Shown here piece after piece: positions 17,322 through 25,642 of a stretch of 64,000 nucleotides of DNA. The number at the start of each line of letters is the position of its first letter. The first letter of the stretch is position 1. The stretch is from the NCBI RefSeq assembly GCF_002742265.1, contig NZ_MDGL01000149.1, forward strand, positions 62,001 to 126,000, in the 5' to 3' direction. The stretch is from Maribacter sp. 4G9 (GTDB taxonomy: Bacteria > Bacteroidota > Bacteroidia > Flavobacteriales > Flavobacteriaceae). A model generated the notes under the pieces. That model searched no databases, had not been told where the DNA came from, and saw only the letters and a program-made list of their open reading frames with translations. Position numbers and translations under genes: made by a program.

Positions 17322-20300
17322 ATGATTAAAAAAAGTATAGCCCTAATTTCTGTCTTCGTTTTAGTGTTCTATGGATGTAAAACAGATTCCAAGGAGGAAC
17401 TGGGAGATAGCGCGGCAACTACGGTTGAAGGCCCTACCCTATTCACACTTTTGCCAAAAGATGAAACCAATGTAGACTTTGAAAACACATTAAAGGAGGG
17501 GCTAAATGCGAACGTACTTGTTTACGAGTACCTTTATAACGGTGGAGGTGTTGCCACGGGAGACTTTAATAATGACGGACTACAGGATTTATATTTTACT
17601 TCGAACATGGGTGAAAATAAATTTTACCTTAACATGGGTAATCTATCCTTTAAGGATGTAACCCGTATTTCTAAAGTAACCGGTAGGCCCGGTCCCTGGA
17701 AAACAGGAATAACTGCAGCTGACGTGAATGGCGATGGCAGACTTGATCTTTACCTATGCTATTCAGGAGCATTACCCGACCCTAAACGAAAAAACCAACT
17801 TTTCATCAATACAGGCAATGATGCCAACAAGGTGCCCATTTTTGAGGAGAAGGCAGAAGAATTTGGTTTGGACAGTGCGGCATACAGTAATCAAGGTTAT
17901 TTTTTTGATTATGACAACGACGGAGATTTAGATATGCTATTGTTGAATCATAACCCTAAATCACTTCCCGTCCTCAATGAGGTAAGTACCAAGGAATTTT
18001 TAAAAAAGGATGATGCATTACAAGGAACCAGGTTATTTGAACAGAAAAATGGAAAATTCTTTGATGTTACCGTAGCATCGGGTATTAGTGGTTCTGCCCT
18101 AACCTATGGGTTAGGGTTGGGAATAAGCGATATAAATAATGATGGGTGGCAAGATTTTTATATTTCAAATGATTATACGGTACCGGACTACCTCTACATC
18201 AACAACAAAAATAAAACGTTTACCGATCAGTTGGGAAAACAAATGGGGCATATAAGCCATTTCTCAATGGGTAATACCATCGCAGACATAAACAATGATG
18301 GATGGCAGGATATTTTTACATTGGATATGCTGCCCGAGGATAACAAGCGTCAAAAACTTTTATTGGCCCCAGATAATTACGAAAAATTTGACTTGAATTT
18401 GCGCAGTGGTTTTCACCACCAATATATGAGAAATATGCTGCAGCTAAATAATGGTGACGATACCTTTAGCGAGATTGGTCAAATTTCAGGTATTTCCAAA
18501 ACGGATTGGAGTTGGGCACCCTTGTTTGCAGATTTTGATAATGACGGGAACAAGGATTTATTCGTAACAAACGGATATTTTAGGGACTACACCAATTTGG
18601 ATTTTATAAATTATATTGAAGATTTCGTTCAGTCCAAAGGGCGGCTGCAACGACAGGATGTTTTAGAACTTATTGAAAAAATGCCCTCATCAGATTTAAC
18701 GAATTACTATTTCTCCAGTAAGGGCAATCTTATTTTTGAGAATACGACCAAAACCGCCGGTGTAAATCAACCTGCCAACAGTAACGGCGCAGTCTATGTG
18801 GATTTGGATAATGATGGCGATTTGGATTTGGTCGTCAACAATATTAATAAGCCCGCATTTATTTATAGGAATGATACGGATACGAAATCCAAAAACTACC
18901 TAAAGATCGCTTTGGAAGGTGCTCAAAAAAATACCCAAGGCATTGGTTCAAAAGTAACCTTGCACGCCCAAGGAGAACTTCAGGTACTTGAGCAAATGCC
19001 AACCCAAGGCTATTTATCCACCGTTTCCCACCAGCTCCATTTTGGCCTAGGCAATAAAACCATCATAGATTCACTAACCATAAAGTGGCCAACAGGAAAA
19101 CTGCAAACGATTTATAATGTACAAACAAACCAGAAAATTATTCTTAAAGAGGAGGATGGAAGTAAAGAAACCCAAAACAAGGCAGTAGAAGAATCTATTT
19201 TCGAGCCAGCTAGTATTCTAATCAACTACGTACACCAAGCATCGCCTATAAATGATTTTAAAAGGCAGCCCCTGCTCTTAAAGCAATTATCCCATCAAGC
19301 AGCCTTCATAAAAAAAGCGGACTTAAACAATGACAATAGGCAAGATATCATTATAGCTGGTGGAATTGGCCAGGCAACGGCCGTCTACTTGCAAATGGCA
19401 GATGGTAGTTTTGAAAAAAAGGAGGTTGCAAGTTTTGAACTGGACAAAAATAGTTTCGACAGTGACATTGCCATTTTTGATGTGAACAATGATGGTAATC
19501 TTGATATTTACACGGCAAGTGGGGGTTATCATGAGTTTACCCCTAATGATACTTCATTGCAGGACAGACTCTATTTTGGGGACGGCAAAGGTAATTTTAT
19601 TAAAAATCTGGATGCGCTGCCCGTTATGCATACGAGCACAGGAACTGTTGCCTTTTCGGATATAAATCAAGATTCCTTTGTGGATGTATTCGTTGGAGGC
19701 CAGGTCATTCCTGGCCGGTATCCAGAATCCCCTAGAAGTTATATCCTCATTAACGATGGCCAGGGAAATTTTAAAGATGAGACAGAAAACATTCAACCAC
19801 AACTAAAACAACCGGGAATGGTTACAGATGCCAAGTGGGCCGACTTAAATGGCGATGAGCGAGACGATTTGATTATTTTGGGCCAATGGATGCCCATTTC
19901 AATTTATAGCAACAATGGCGGAAAACTGGTGAACCAAACCAGTTCCTATTTTGAAAACGAGCATTACGGACTTTGGAATTCCCTACATATCACCGACATC
20001 AATGATGATGGTATGCTGGATATTCTTGCAGGAAATATAGGTGAAAATTCGCCGCTTGGTATAAGTCCGGAAACACCCGCAGAGCTATACTATTCAGATT
20101 TTGATACTAACGGTGCGGTAGACCCTATTCTAAATTATTACGTCAACAACAAAAGTTATCCCGCTTTGACCCGGGCGGAGCTTTTAGGCCAGCTTACCTA
20201 TCTACGACAAAAATTCAATAGCTACGAATCATATTCCGAAGCAACCCTTTCCGATATTTTTACCGAACAAAATTTAGCTACTGCAGAAAAGTTGCTGGCT

Positions 20301-20663
20301 ACCGAAGAAAAAAGTATGTTATTTTTAGGCACAGCAAATAAAAAATTCAAAGAAATTGAACTTCCAAAGGAAGCTCAATTTGCTCCAGTGACCGATGCTG
20401 TTATTGAAGATTTTAATAAGGATGGCCATAAGGATATTCTTGTTGTTGGTAATGACGCTTTTTATAAACTAAGCCTTGGTAAATTTGATGCGAACTATGG
20501 TACGCTACTCTTAGGTAATGGAACTGGTCAATTTGATTACGTTCCTCAGGCAAAATCCGGTCTTTCTGTTCGAGGCAGTCTTACGAATGCACTATGGTTC
20601 AATAACAAATTAGTGATAACCACCTATGGTGAACCGCTCCAAGTTTATTCAATGGCTAATTAA
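17322..20663 (+). CDS. CRTAC1-like FG-GAP/ASPIC-UnbV lipoprotein
   Basis: 1113 residues, lipoprotein signal with lipobox VFYGC (Cys at about residue 19). Multiple FG-GAP/VCBS repeats with calcium-loop motifs are visible: DFNNDGLQD, DVNGDGRLD, DYDNDGDLDM, DINNDGWQD (twice), DFDNDGNKD and DLDNDGDLD, forming a predicted seven-bladed propeller. An ASPIC/UnbV domain follows at about 520-590 (IGSKVTLHAQGELQVLEQM to TIKWPTGKLQTI), then a second propeller-like half (DLNNDNRQD, DINQDSFVD, DLNGDERDD, DINDDGMLD). Probably tethered at the cell surface. Molecular role of this family is unknown. It follows SusCD and precedes the haloperoxidase by 12 bases. Confidence 0.9.
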   Translation: MIKKSIALISVFVLVFYGCKTDSKEELGDSAATTVEGPTLFTLLPKDETNVDFENTLKEGLNANVLVYEYLYNGGGVATGDFNNDGLQDLYFTSNMGENKFYLNMGNLSFKDVTRISKVTGRPGPWKTGITAADVNGDGRLDLYLCYSGALPDPKRKNQLFINTGNDANKVPIFEEKAEEFGLDSAAYSNQGYFFDYDNDGDLDMLLLNHNPKSLPVLNEVSTKEFLKKDDALQGTRLFEQKNGKFFDVTVASGISGSALTYGLGLGISDINNDGWQDFYISNDYTVPDYLYINNKNKTFTDQLGKQMGHISHFSMGNTIADINNDGWQDIFTLDMLPEDNKRQKLLLAPDNYEKFDLNLRSGFHHQYMRNMLQLNNGDDTFSEIGQISGISKTDWSWAPLFADFDNDGNKDLFVTNGYFRDYTNLDFINYIEDFVQSKGRLQRQDVLELIEKMPSSDLTNYYFSSKGNLIFENTTKTAGVNQPANSNGAVYVDLDNDGDLDLVVNNINKPAFIYRNDTDTKSKNYLKIALEGAQKNTQGIGSKVTLHAQGELQVLEQMPTQGYLSTVSHQLHFGLGNKTIIDSLTIKWPTGKLQTIYNVQTNQKIILKEEDGSKETQNKAVEESIFEPASILINYVHQASPINDFKRQPLLLKQLSHQAAFIKKADLNNDNRQDIIIAGGIGQATAVYLQMADGSFEKKEVASFELDKNSFDSDIAIFDVNNDGNLDIYTASGGYHEFTPNDTSLQDRLYFGDGKGNFIKNLDALPVMHTSTGTVAFSDINQDSFVDVFVGGQVIPGRYPESPRSYILINDGQGNFKDETENIQPQLKQPGMVTDAKWADLNGDERDDLIILGQWMPISIYSNNGGKLVNQTSSYFENEHYGLWNSLHITDINDDGMLDILAGNIGENSPLGISPETPAELYYSDFDTNGAVDPILNYYVNNKSYPALTRAELLGQLTYLRQKFNSYESYSEATLSDIFTEQNLATAEKLLATEEKSMLFLGTANKKFKEIELPKEAQFAPVTDAVIEDFNKDGHKDILVVGNDAFYKLSLGKFDANYGTLLLGNGTGQFDYVPQAKSGLSVRGSLTNALWFNNKLVITTYGEPLQVYSMAN

Positions 20664-20675
20664 TAGTTGACTAGT

Positions 20676-22022
20676 ATGGCTAACCCATTTTTAAACAAGA
20701 CTCCCTACCTATTACTATTTTTAATAGGATTCTCTTTTAGTTGCCAAAACGCTACCAAACCAAATTTGACGGATAGGCAAGTTGCAACTAAATGGGCAAA
20801 CATGGCATTGTACATCACCAGGTACACGCCTTCCAATTCACCAACATTTGCTTCCAGGGCCTTTGGTTACATTGGCCTCACCTTGTATGAATCTATAGTA
20901 GAAGGTTACCCCGAATACAATTCAATGAAGGGGCAGTTAAATGGCTTAGACTCCTTGCCAGCGTTCAGGGACCAAGAAAGTTTGGATTGGGTACTGGCGC
21001 TGAATGCCGGGCAATCGGAAATTATTAAGAAAATCTATTTACAGACATCGGATGAAAACAAAATCAAAATTGATTCTTTGGAAAAAGTGATTCATGATCA
21101 GTTTTCTGAAAATTTAGACAACGAAACCGTGACCCGATCCGTTTCCTATGGCAAAGCCATTGCAAATGCCATATTTGAATGGTCTAAGACGGATGGAGGA
21201 CATCGCGGATATTTACAAAACTTTGACAAAAGCATGGTCCATCCAGAAAGACCTGGTTCATGGAAACCTCCACTTTTCGCCCAATCCTTCAGCCATCATC
21301 CGCTGCATCCCCATTGGGGTAAAAACCGTACGTTCGCCCCTGCGAATACAAGTTTGGAAGAACCAAAAGTAATCCCCTATGATACTACACCGGGATCCCC
21401 CTATTATAAACAGTTTGAAGCCGTTTACTTAAAAGATTTAGACCTGACACAACCAGAGAAAGAAGCTGCAATTTGGTGGGGAGATGATCCCGATGTATCC
21501 TTTACACCTCCCGGGCACTCCTATTATTTTGCAACTATCGCAGCAGAAAAAAACAATGAGAGCTTAATTGCCTCCGCCGCCCTTTATGCCAAAATGGGAA
21601 TGGCGGTAGCGGATGCGTTTATAAAATGCTGGAAATGGAAATACCAATTCTTTACGGAAAGACCCAATACCTTCATTCCTAAATATATCGATGAGGAATG
21701 GGAGTCATTTTGGCCGGATCCCCCTTTCCCTTCATTTCCATCAGGTCATGCAATACAAGCGGCTGCAGCTGCAACCGTCTTGGAGGATACGTACGGTAAA
21801 GATTTTGTATTTACCGATAAGGCCCATGAAAATAGGGAACGTGATGAGTTCCGCGATACAGATTTTGTAATTAGAACCTTTAATTCATTCTGGGAAGCAG
21901 CGCAAGAAACGGCGGATTCTAGATTTTATGGCGGCATTCATACTCCATTGGATAATGAAGTAGGGCTTGATGAAGGCGTTAAAATAGCCCATAATATAAA
22001 TTCACTGAACTGGAAGAAATGA
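20676..22022 (+). CDS. Vanadium-dependent haloperoxidase-type lipoprotein
   Basis: 448 residues from ATG 20676 (a TTG nine bases upstream is in frame). Lipobox SFSC after a hydrophobic leader. The PAP2/vanadium haloperoxidase active site is complete: Lys322 and Arg329 in KYQFFTERP, Ser356-Gly357-His358 in PSFPSGHAI, Arg416 and His422 in SRFYGGIHTPLD. In characterised enzymes these bind vanadate and the last His is the axial ligand. Reaction expected: H2O2-dependent halide oxidation, though the related acid phosphatase activity cannot be excluded. Being a lipoprotein it would act at the periplasm or cell surface. It sits between two CRTAC1 genes in an apparent operon, start 12 bases after the previous stop. 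Confidence 0.9.
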   Translation: MANPFLNKTPYLLLFLIGFSFSCQNATKPNLTDRQVATKWANMALYITRYTPSNSPTFASRAFGYIGLTLYESIVEGYPEYNSMKGQLNGLDSLPAFRDQESLDWVLALNAGQSEIIKKIYLQTSDENKIKIDSLEKVIHDQFSENLDNETVTRSVSYGKAIANAIFEWSKTDGGHRGYLQNFDKSMVHPERPGSWKPPLFAQSFSHHPLHPHWGKNRTFAPANTSLEEPKVIPYDTTPGSPYYKQFEAVYLKDLDLTQPEKEAAIWWGDDPDVSFTPPGHSYYFATIAAEKNNESLIASAALYAKMGMAVADAFIKCWKWKYQFFTERPNTFIPKYIDEEWESFWPDPPFPSFPSGHAIQAAAAATVLEDTYGKDFVFTDKAHENRERDEFRDTDFVIRTFNSFWEAAQETADSRFYGGIHTPLDNEVGLDEGVKIAHNINSLNWKK

Positions 22023-22023
22023 G

Positions 22024-23730
22024 ATGAAAAATAGTTGGATACGCTTAAAATTTATTTTCAAATACATCCCATTGTTGTCCCTTCTTCCAATCAATGGGCA
22101 GGAACTGTTTGTTGATATCACCCAACAAGCCGGTATTCAACATCAATACTACGTCTATGAAGGAACCTTTGGTGGCGGCGCTTGTGTTTTTGATTTGAAT
22201 AATGATGGGTATGAAGATATATATATTACCAGTGGTACTTCCCAAGACGTGCTTTATCTCAACAATGGTAATGGCACATTCAAAAATATTATAAAGGGCT
22301 CAGGACTTGAAATTACGGATGGTTTTGTTACGCAAGGCGTGGTAAGTGCAGACGTGAATAAGGATGGCTATCGAGATTTATTTATCACCACGATTACAAC
22401 AACAGATGGTGCAACTATAATCCCAAGGGCTAAGAACCTACTTTTCTTGAATAACGGTGATTCCACTTTCAAGGATGTAACCCAAGCTTATGGTCTGGAG
22501 GATTTAAATTCATTTAGTACCGGTCCTAGTTTTGGCGATTTTAATGCAGATGGTTACCCAGATTTATTTGTGGGTAATTATTTCCAAGAATTTACTGGCA
22601 AACTGGGCATTATCAAAGATGCAACCATCGTCAGTGCCAACCAAACCGCCAAAAGTTACCTCCTGGAAAACATCAATGGTAAAAAATTCGAAAACGTATA
22701 CGAAGCATACGAACTAGGTCATAAGGGATTTGGGTTTGGTGGTGTATTTACCGACTTCGATAATGATCAAGATCAGGATTTGTTGGTCAATCAAGATTTT
22801 GGATATAAAGCAGTACCTAATTTTCTTTATGAAAACCAATACCCGAACGACGAATTTGAAGATGTGAGTAAGAAAACCCAAATGGACTTAAAAATTAATG
22901 CCATGGGGTCTGCTGTAGGTGATTATAATAACGATGGTTGGATGGATTATTATGTCACCAACATTAAGTTTAACATGTTGATGGAAAACCAAGGCACAAA
23001 ATTGCCGTTTATAGACCGTGCCAAGGAATTGGGAACCTATAATCTATCTATAAGTTGGGGGGCGAATTTTGCAGACTTTGACCATGATGGCGATTTGGAT
23101 TTATTTGTTTCCAATGGAGACCTGAACCCCAACTGTACCCCTATGGGTAATTTTTACTTTGAAAATAATCAGACACATTTTATAGACCGGGCACGGGCAT
23201 TGAATATTGGTGATTATGGTGTAGGACGGGGTTCTATAACCTTTGACGTGGATAATGATGGCGATTTGGATTTATTGGTGGTCAATCAAAAACCTATACT
23301 AAACTATCCTATACCTTCCACGACCAAACTCTTTAGAAATGATTTATCCATGGGTAATTGGCTAAAAGTTGCACTACAGGGCATAGAGGCAGAGTTCAAT
23401 GGAATTGGATCAAGAATTACCCTTATTGCCGGAGGCAAGAAACAAATACGCGAAATTGACGGTGGCGGGTCAAGTCACCTTTCACAGAACTCCGTAATAG
23501 CACATTTTGGCCTGGGAAAGATTGAAGCCATAGACTCCTTAATAATAGATTGGACAGGTGGAAAAAGACAAATACTTACTAAAATTAATGCAAACCAACT
23601 CCTAAAGGTCTCGGAAATCGAATCAGAAAAAAGACCGCTCAAACGTATTATACTTATAGTAATTTCAATCCTACTTGGCCTGTTAGCTTACTTGGTCCTT
23701 AAAAAGAGAAAATCTACTTCCAACCAATAA
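22024..23730 (+). CDS. CRTAC1-like FG-GAP/ASPIC-UnbV protein with C-terminal anchor
   Basis: 568 residues. Signal peptide at the N-terminus (ending near NGQ), then FG-GAP repeats with calcium-loop motifs DLNNDGYED, DVNKDGYRD, DFNADGYPD, DFDNDQDQD, DYNNDGWMD, DFDHDGDLD and DVDNDGDLD. An ASPIC/UnbV domain follows at about 455-530 (IGSRITLIAGGKKQIREIDGG, LIIDWTGGKRQ). A C-terminal membrane helix (residues of about 539-558) followed by KKRKS suggests anchoring with the propeller outside the cytoplasm. Its ATG lies one base after the haloperoxidase stop, so the two are coupled. Function of the family is unknown. Confidence 0.9.
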   Translation: MKNSWIRLKFIFKYIPLLSLLPINGQELFVDITQQAGIQHQYYVYEGTFGGGACVFDLNNDGYEDIYITSGTSQDVLYLNNGNGTFKNIIKGSGLEITDGFVTQGVVSADVNKDGYRDLFITTITTTDGATIIPRAKNLLFLNNGDSTFKDVTQAYGLEDLNSFSTGPSFGDFNADGYPDLFVGNYFQEFTGKLGIIKDATIVSANQTAKSYLLENINGKKFENVYEAYELGHKGFGFGGVFTDFDNDQDQDLLVNQDFGYKAVPNFLYENQYPNDEFEDVSKKTQMDLKINAMGSAVGDYNNDGWMDYYVTNIKFNMLMENQGTKLPFIDRAKELGTYNLSISWGANFADFDHDGDLDLFVSNGDLNPNCTPMGNFYFENNQTHFIDRARALNIGDYGVGRGSITFDVDNDGDLDLLVVNQKPILNYPIPSTTKLFRNDLSMGNWLKVALQGIEAEFNGIGSRITLIAGGKKQIREIDGGGSSHLSQNSVIAHFGLGKIEAIDSLIIDWTGGKRQILTKINANQLLKVSEIESEKRPLKRIILIVISILLGLLAYLVLKKRKSTSNQ

Positions 23731-23909
23731 TTCTTCTTAGATTTCAAGGTAACCCTTATTCATACCCCCTTAAGCGGCGCTGCTAATTTTCAGTTTATTC
23801 GTGACAAAATGTCGTTGTTCTAGTCACTATAGTATAAAAAATTGTAGTAATAATGCAATAGATTTTAAAACTTACGTCTCAACTAATGAGGACTTAAGAA
23901 AACCCTTTA

Positions 23910-23984
23910 ATGGTTTCTAAAAAACAGCAACAATCCAACCTGACCAATTTTTTTTAAGTAGAATATAGTTCGCTCAAGAACTAT
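23910..23984 (+). other. Interrupted N-terminal codons of the sigma factor
   Basis: ATG 23910 opens a frame identical to that of the downstream sigma factor: MVSKKQQQSNLTNFF, then TAA at 23955-23957, then VEYSSLKNY leading into the sigma region. The spacing FF-x-x-EY-x3-LK-x-YV matches the usual N-terminus of these small sigma factors, with the stop at a variable position. A length change of the preceding run of eight T would shift frame, so a nonsense substitution is the simpler explanation. Confidence 0.6.
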
Positions 23985-24443
23985 GTGCGCTCAAAAATAA
24001 AGCAAACGGCAGATAGCGATGCTGAAGATACAATACAGGATGTTGCCTTAAGGATATTCTCTAGGCCCTTGGATGCATTACCAATACATAATATAGGCGG
24101 GTTTGTGTACAATGCCATTAGAAATAGAATTATCGATATAATGCGCGTAAAAAAGGAACGGGTCGGTGACGAAAGAACACTTGAGCGCTTATGGATCGAC
24201 TTTGCCGGTTTATTGTATGAGAATGTGCCTGACTTTTATTCAGATAATCTTATGGAACAATTACAATTGGCGATAGACGAGCTTAAGCCCGTTTACAAAG
24301 AGATTATCATCGCCGTGGATTTCGAGGGATACACCTATAAGGAAATAGCGGAGGATACCGGAATTCCTTCTGGCACCTTAATGTCTCGTAGGCATAGGGC
24401 CATGGCTATTTTAACGCAAAAACTGGAATTGATTAAAGAATAA
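23985..24443 (+). CDS. Sigma-70 family (ECF-like) RNA polymerase sigma factor, N-terminus disrupted
   Basis: 152 residues from GTG 23985, the only plausible start after the in-frame TAA at 23955. Region 2 is present from its second half (TADSDAEDTIQDVALRIF; NIGGFVYNAIRNRIIDIMR, the -10 recognition helix) and region 4 is complete (LKPVYKEIIIAVDFEGYTYKEIAEDTGIPSGTLMSRR, a helix-turn-helix). About ten residues of region 2.1 and the natural N-terminus are lost if GTG is used. It may be a pseudogene, a shortened functional factor, or the stop may be a sequencing error. The gene directly downstream, a small membrane protein, starts 11 bases after its stop. Confidence 0.75.
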   Translation: MRSKIKQTADSDAEDTIQDVALRIFSRPLDALPIHNIGGFVYNAIRNRIIDIMRVKKERVGDERTLERLWIDFAGLLYENVPDFYSDNLMEQLQLAIDELKPVYKEIIIAVDFEGYTYKEIAEDTGIPSGTLMSRRHRAMAILTQKLELIKE

Positions 24444-24454
24444 ATTAAGAAATT

Positions 24455-24865
24455 ATGGAAACAAGAAAAAATAGGGAAAGACACATAGAGCGAAAGATAG
24501 AAAGTAAAGTGAAGAAAGGCTTTAAGGTTTTTTTCTTCATACTACTAGGGATTGCTATCGCATTTCTGGTAGGCTACATTATGATGCACTTGTGGAATTG
24601 GTTGATGCCAGATTTATTTGGGTTACCGCAAATAGGGTACTGGAAAGCACTGGGCATTTTATTACTGGCTAAAAGTATATTTGGTTTTGGGGGTGGAGGA
24701 GGCCCAAACAAAAGTAAAAAAAGTAAAAAGGGAAGACGCTTTGGAGCAACTTGTGATGAAAGTCGTGATTTCTCTCAGTGGAAGTATTACGACGAATTTT
24801 GGAAAGAGGAAGGAGAACAGGCCTACATCAACTATGTGGAAAAAATTAATTCGGCGAAAAACTAG
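24455..24865 (+). CDS. Small membrane protein downstream of sigma factor
   Basis: 136 residues. A basic, charged N-terminus (ETRKNRERHIERKIESKVKK), a hydrophobic segment at about 24-50 (FFFILLGIAIAFLVGYIMM), a second weaker one at about 66-78 (ALGILLLAKSIFGF), a run of five glycines, a Lys-rich patch and an acidic, aromatic C-terminus (YYDEFWKEEGEQ). No named family is recognised. It is 11 bases downstream of the sigma factor gene on the same strand and probably cotranscribed. By position an accessory or anti-sigma-like role is possible, but there is no anti-sigma domain. Confidence 0.65.
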   Translation: METRKNRERHIERKIESKVKKGFKVFFFILLGIAIAFLVGYIMMHLWNWLMPDLFGLPQIGYWKALGILLLAKSIFGFGGGGGPNKSKKSKKGRRFGATCDESRDFSQWKYYDEFWKEEGEQAYINYVEKINSAKN

Positions 24866-24988
24866 TTCAATGGAGATGGCCCTTTCCTTTTCCCTATAGA
24901 CCCCTTGAATGCATGATTAGGGACCTTGGTAGAAACCAAATTGGAAAAAAGTCAAGAACCTCGAATATTAAATAATTGTAACACTTTA

Positions 24989-25014
24989 GAAACTTTTTTA
25001 GTTTTTTAAGTTTC
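24989..25014. promoter_or_regulatory. Putative TetR-family operator
   Basis: Perfect arms GAAACTT (24989-24995) and AAGTTTC (25008-25014) around 12 bases. The repeat ends six bases before a perfect -7 element for the TetR gene, so a bound dimer would cover the promoter. Autorepression by the encoded TetR protein is inferred. Confidence 0.45.
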
Positions 25015-25020
25015 CTACTG

Positions 25021-25028
25021 TATATTTG
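25021..25028 (+). promoter_or_regulatory. -7 element of the efflux operon promoter
   Basis: TATATTTG matches TAnnTTTG exactly. The start codon at 25037 is only eight bases further, so the transcript would have an extremely short leader or none. No TTG is found 19 bases upstream. Confidence 0.5.
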
Positions 25029-25036
25029 CCCCCACT

Positions 25037-25642
25037 ATGAAAGAAAAAATTCGGGATACGGCGACACAGCTTTTCTTGGAACGTGGTTTCAAAAGCATAA
25101 CGATGGATGATATTGCCAATGAAATTGGAATGTCAAAAAAAACCATTTATAACGAGTATAGTAACAAGACAGAGCTGATCGAAGATTGTGTCATGCATAA
25201 ATTCTGTGGTTTAAGTGATGGTATCGACCTCATTATCGCCATGGACAAAAACCCCATTGAAGAGCTGTACGAGATAAAACGATACGTTCTTTCGCACCTT
25301 AACGATGAGAAGACCTCACCACAGTTCCAGCTCATGAAGTATTATCCAAAAATTTATAAAAACCTAAAAAACCTACATTTCAATAAAATGCAAAAGTGCG
25401 TAATGTCGAACGTAGAACGCGGGCTAGAGCAAGAAATATATAGAGATAATCTAAATGCGGAATTCATAGCAAGAATATACTATTCCGGTATGAATAGCAT
25501 TAAAGATCAAAACTTGTTCCCATTGGACAAGTTTCCGGTATCAAAATTAATGGATGCCTTCTTGGAATATCACCTAAGGGGCATTGTGACCCCTAAGGGC
25601 AAAACTATTTTAAATACAATCATCAATTCAAATCAAGAATAA
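25037..25642 (+). CDS. TetR/AcrR family transcriptional regulator
   Basis: 201 residues. The N-terminal TetR helix-turn-helix is typical: IRDTATQLFLERGFKSITMDDIANEIGMSKKTIYNEYSNK (residues of about 4-45, quoted in pieces as IRDTATQLFLERG, TMDDIANEIGMS and KKTIYNEY). The C-terminal ligand domain is divergent. Cytoplasmic repressor, presumably of the efflux operon it heads: its stop directly abuts the TolC gene start. A 7-base inverted repeat overlaps its promoter. The effector is unknown. Confidence 0.93.
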   Translation: MKEKIRDTATQLFLERGFKSITMDDIANEIGMSKKTIYNEYSNKTELIEDCVMHKFCGLSDGIDLIIAMDKNPIEELYEIKRYVLSHLNDEKTSPQFQLMKYYPKIYKNLKNLHFNKMQKCVMSNVERGLEQEIYRDNLNAEFIARIYYSGMNSIKDQNLFPLDKFPVSKLMDAFLEYHLRGIVTPKGKTILNTIINSNQE

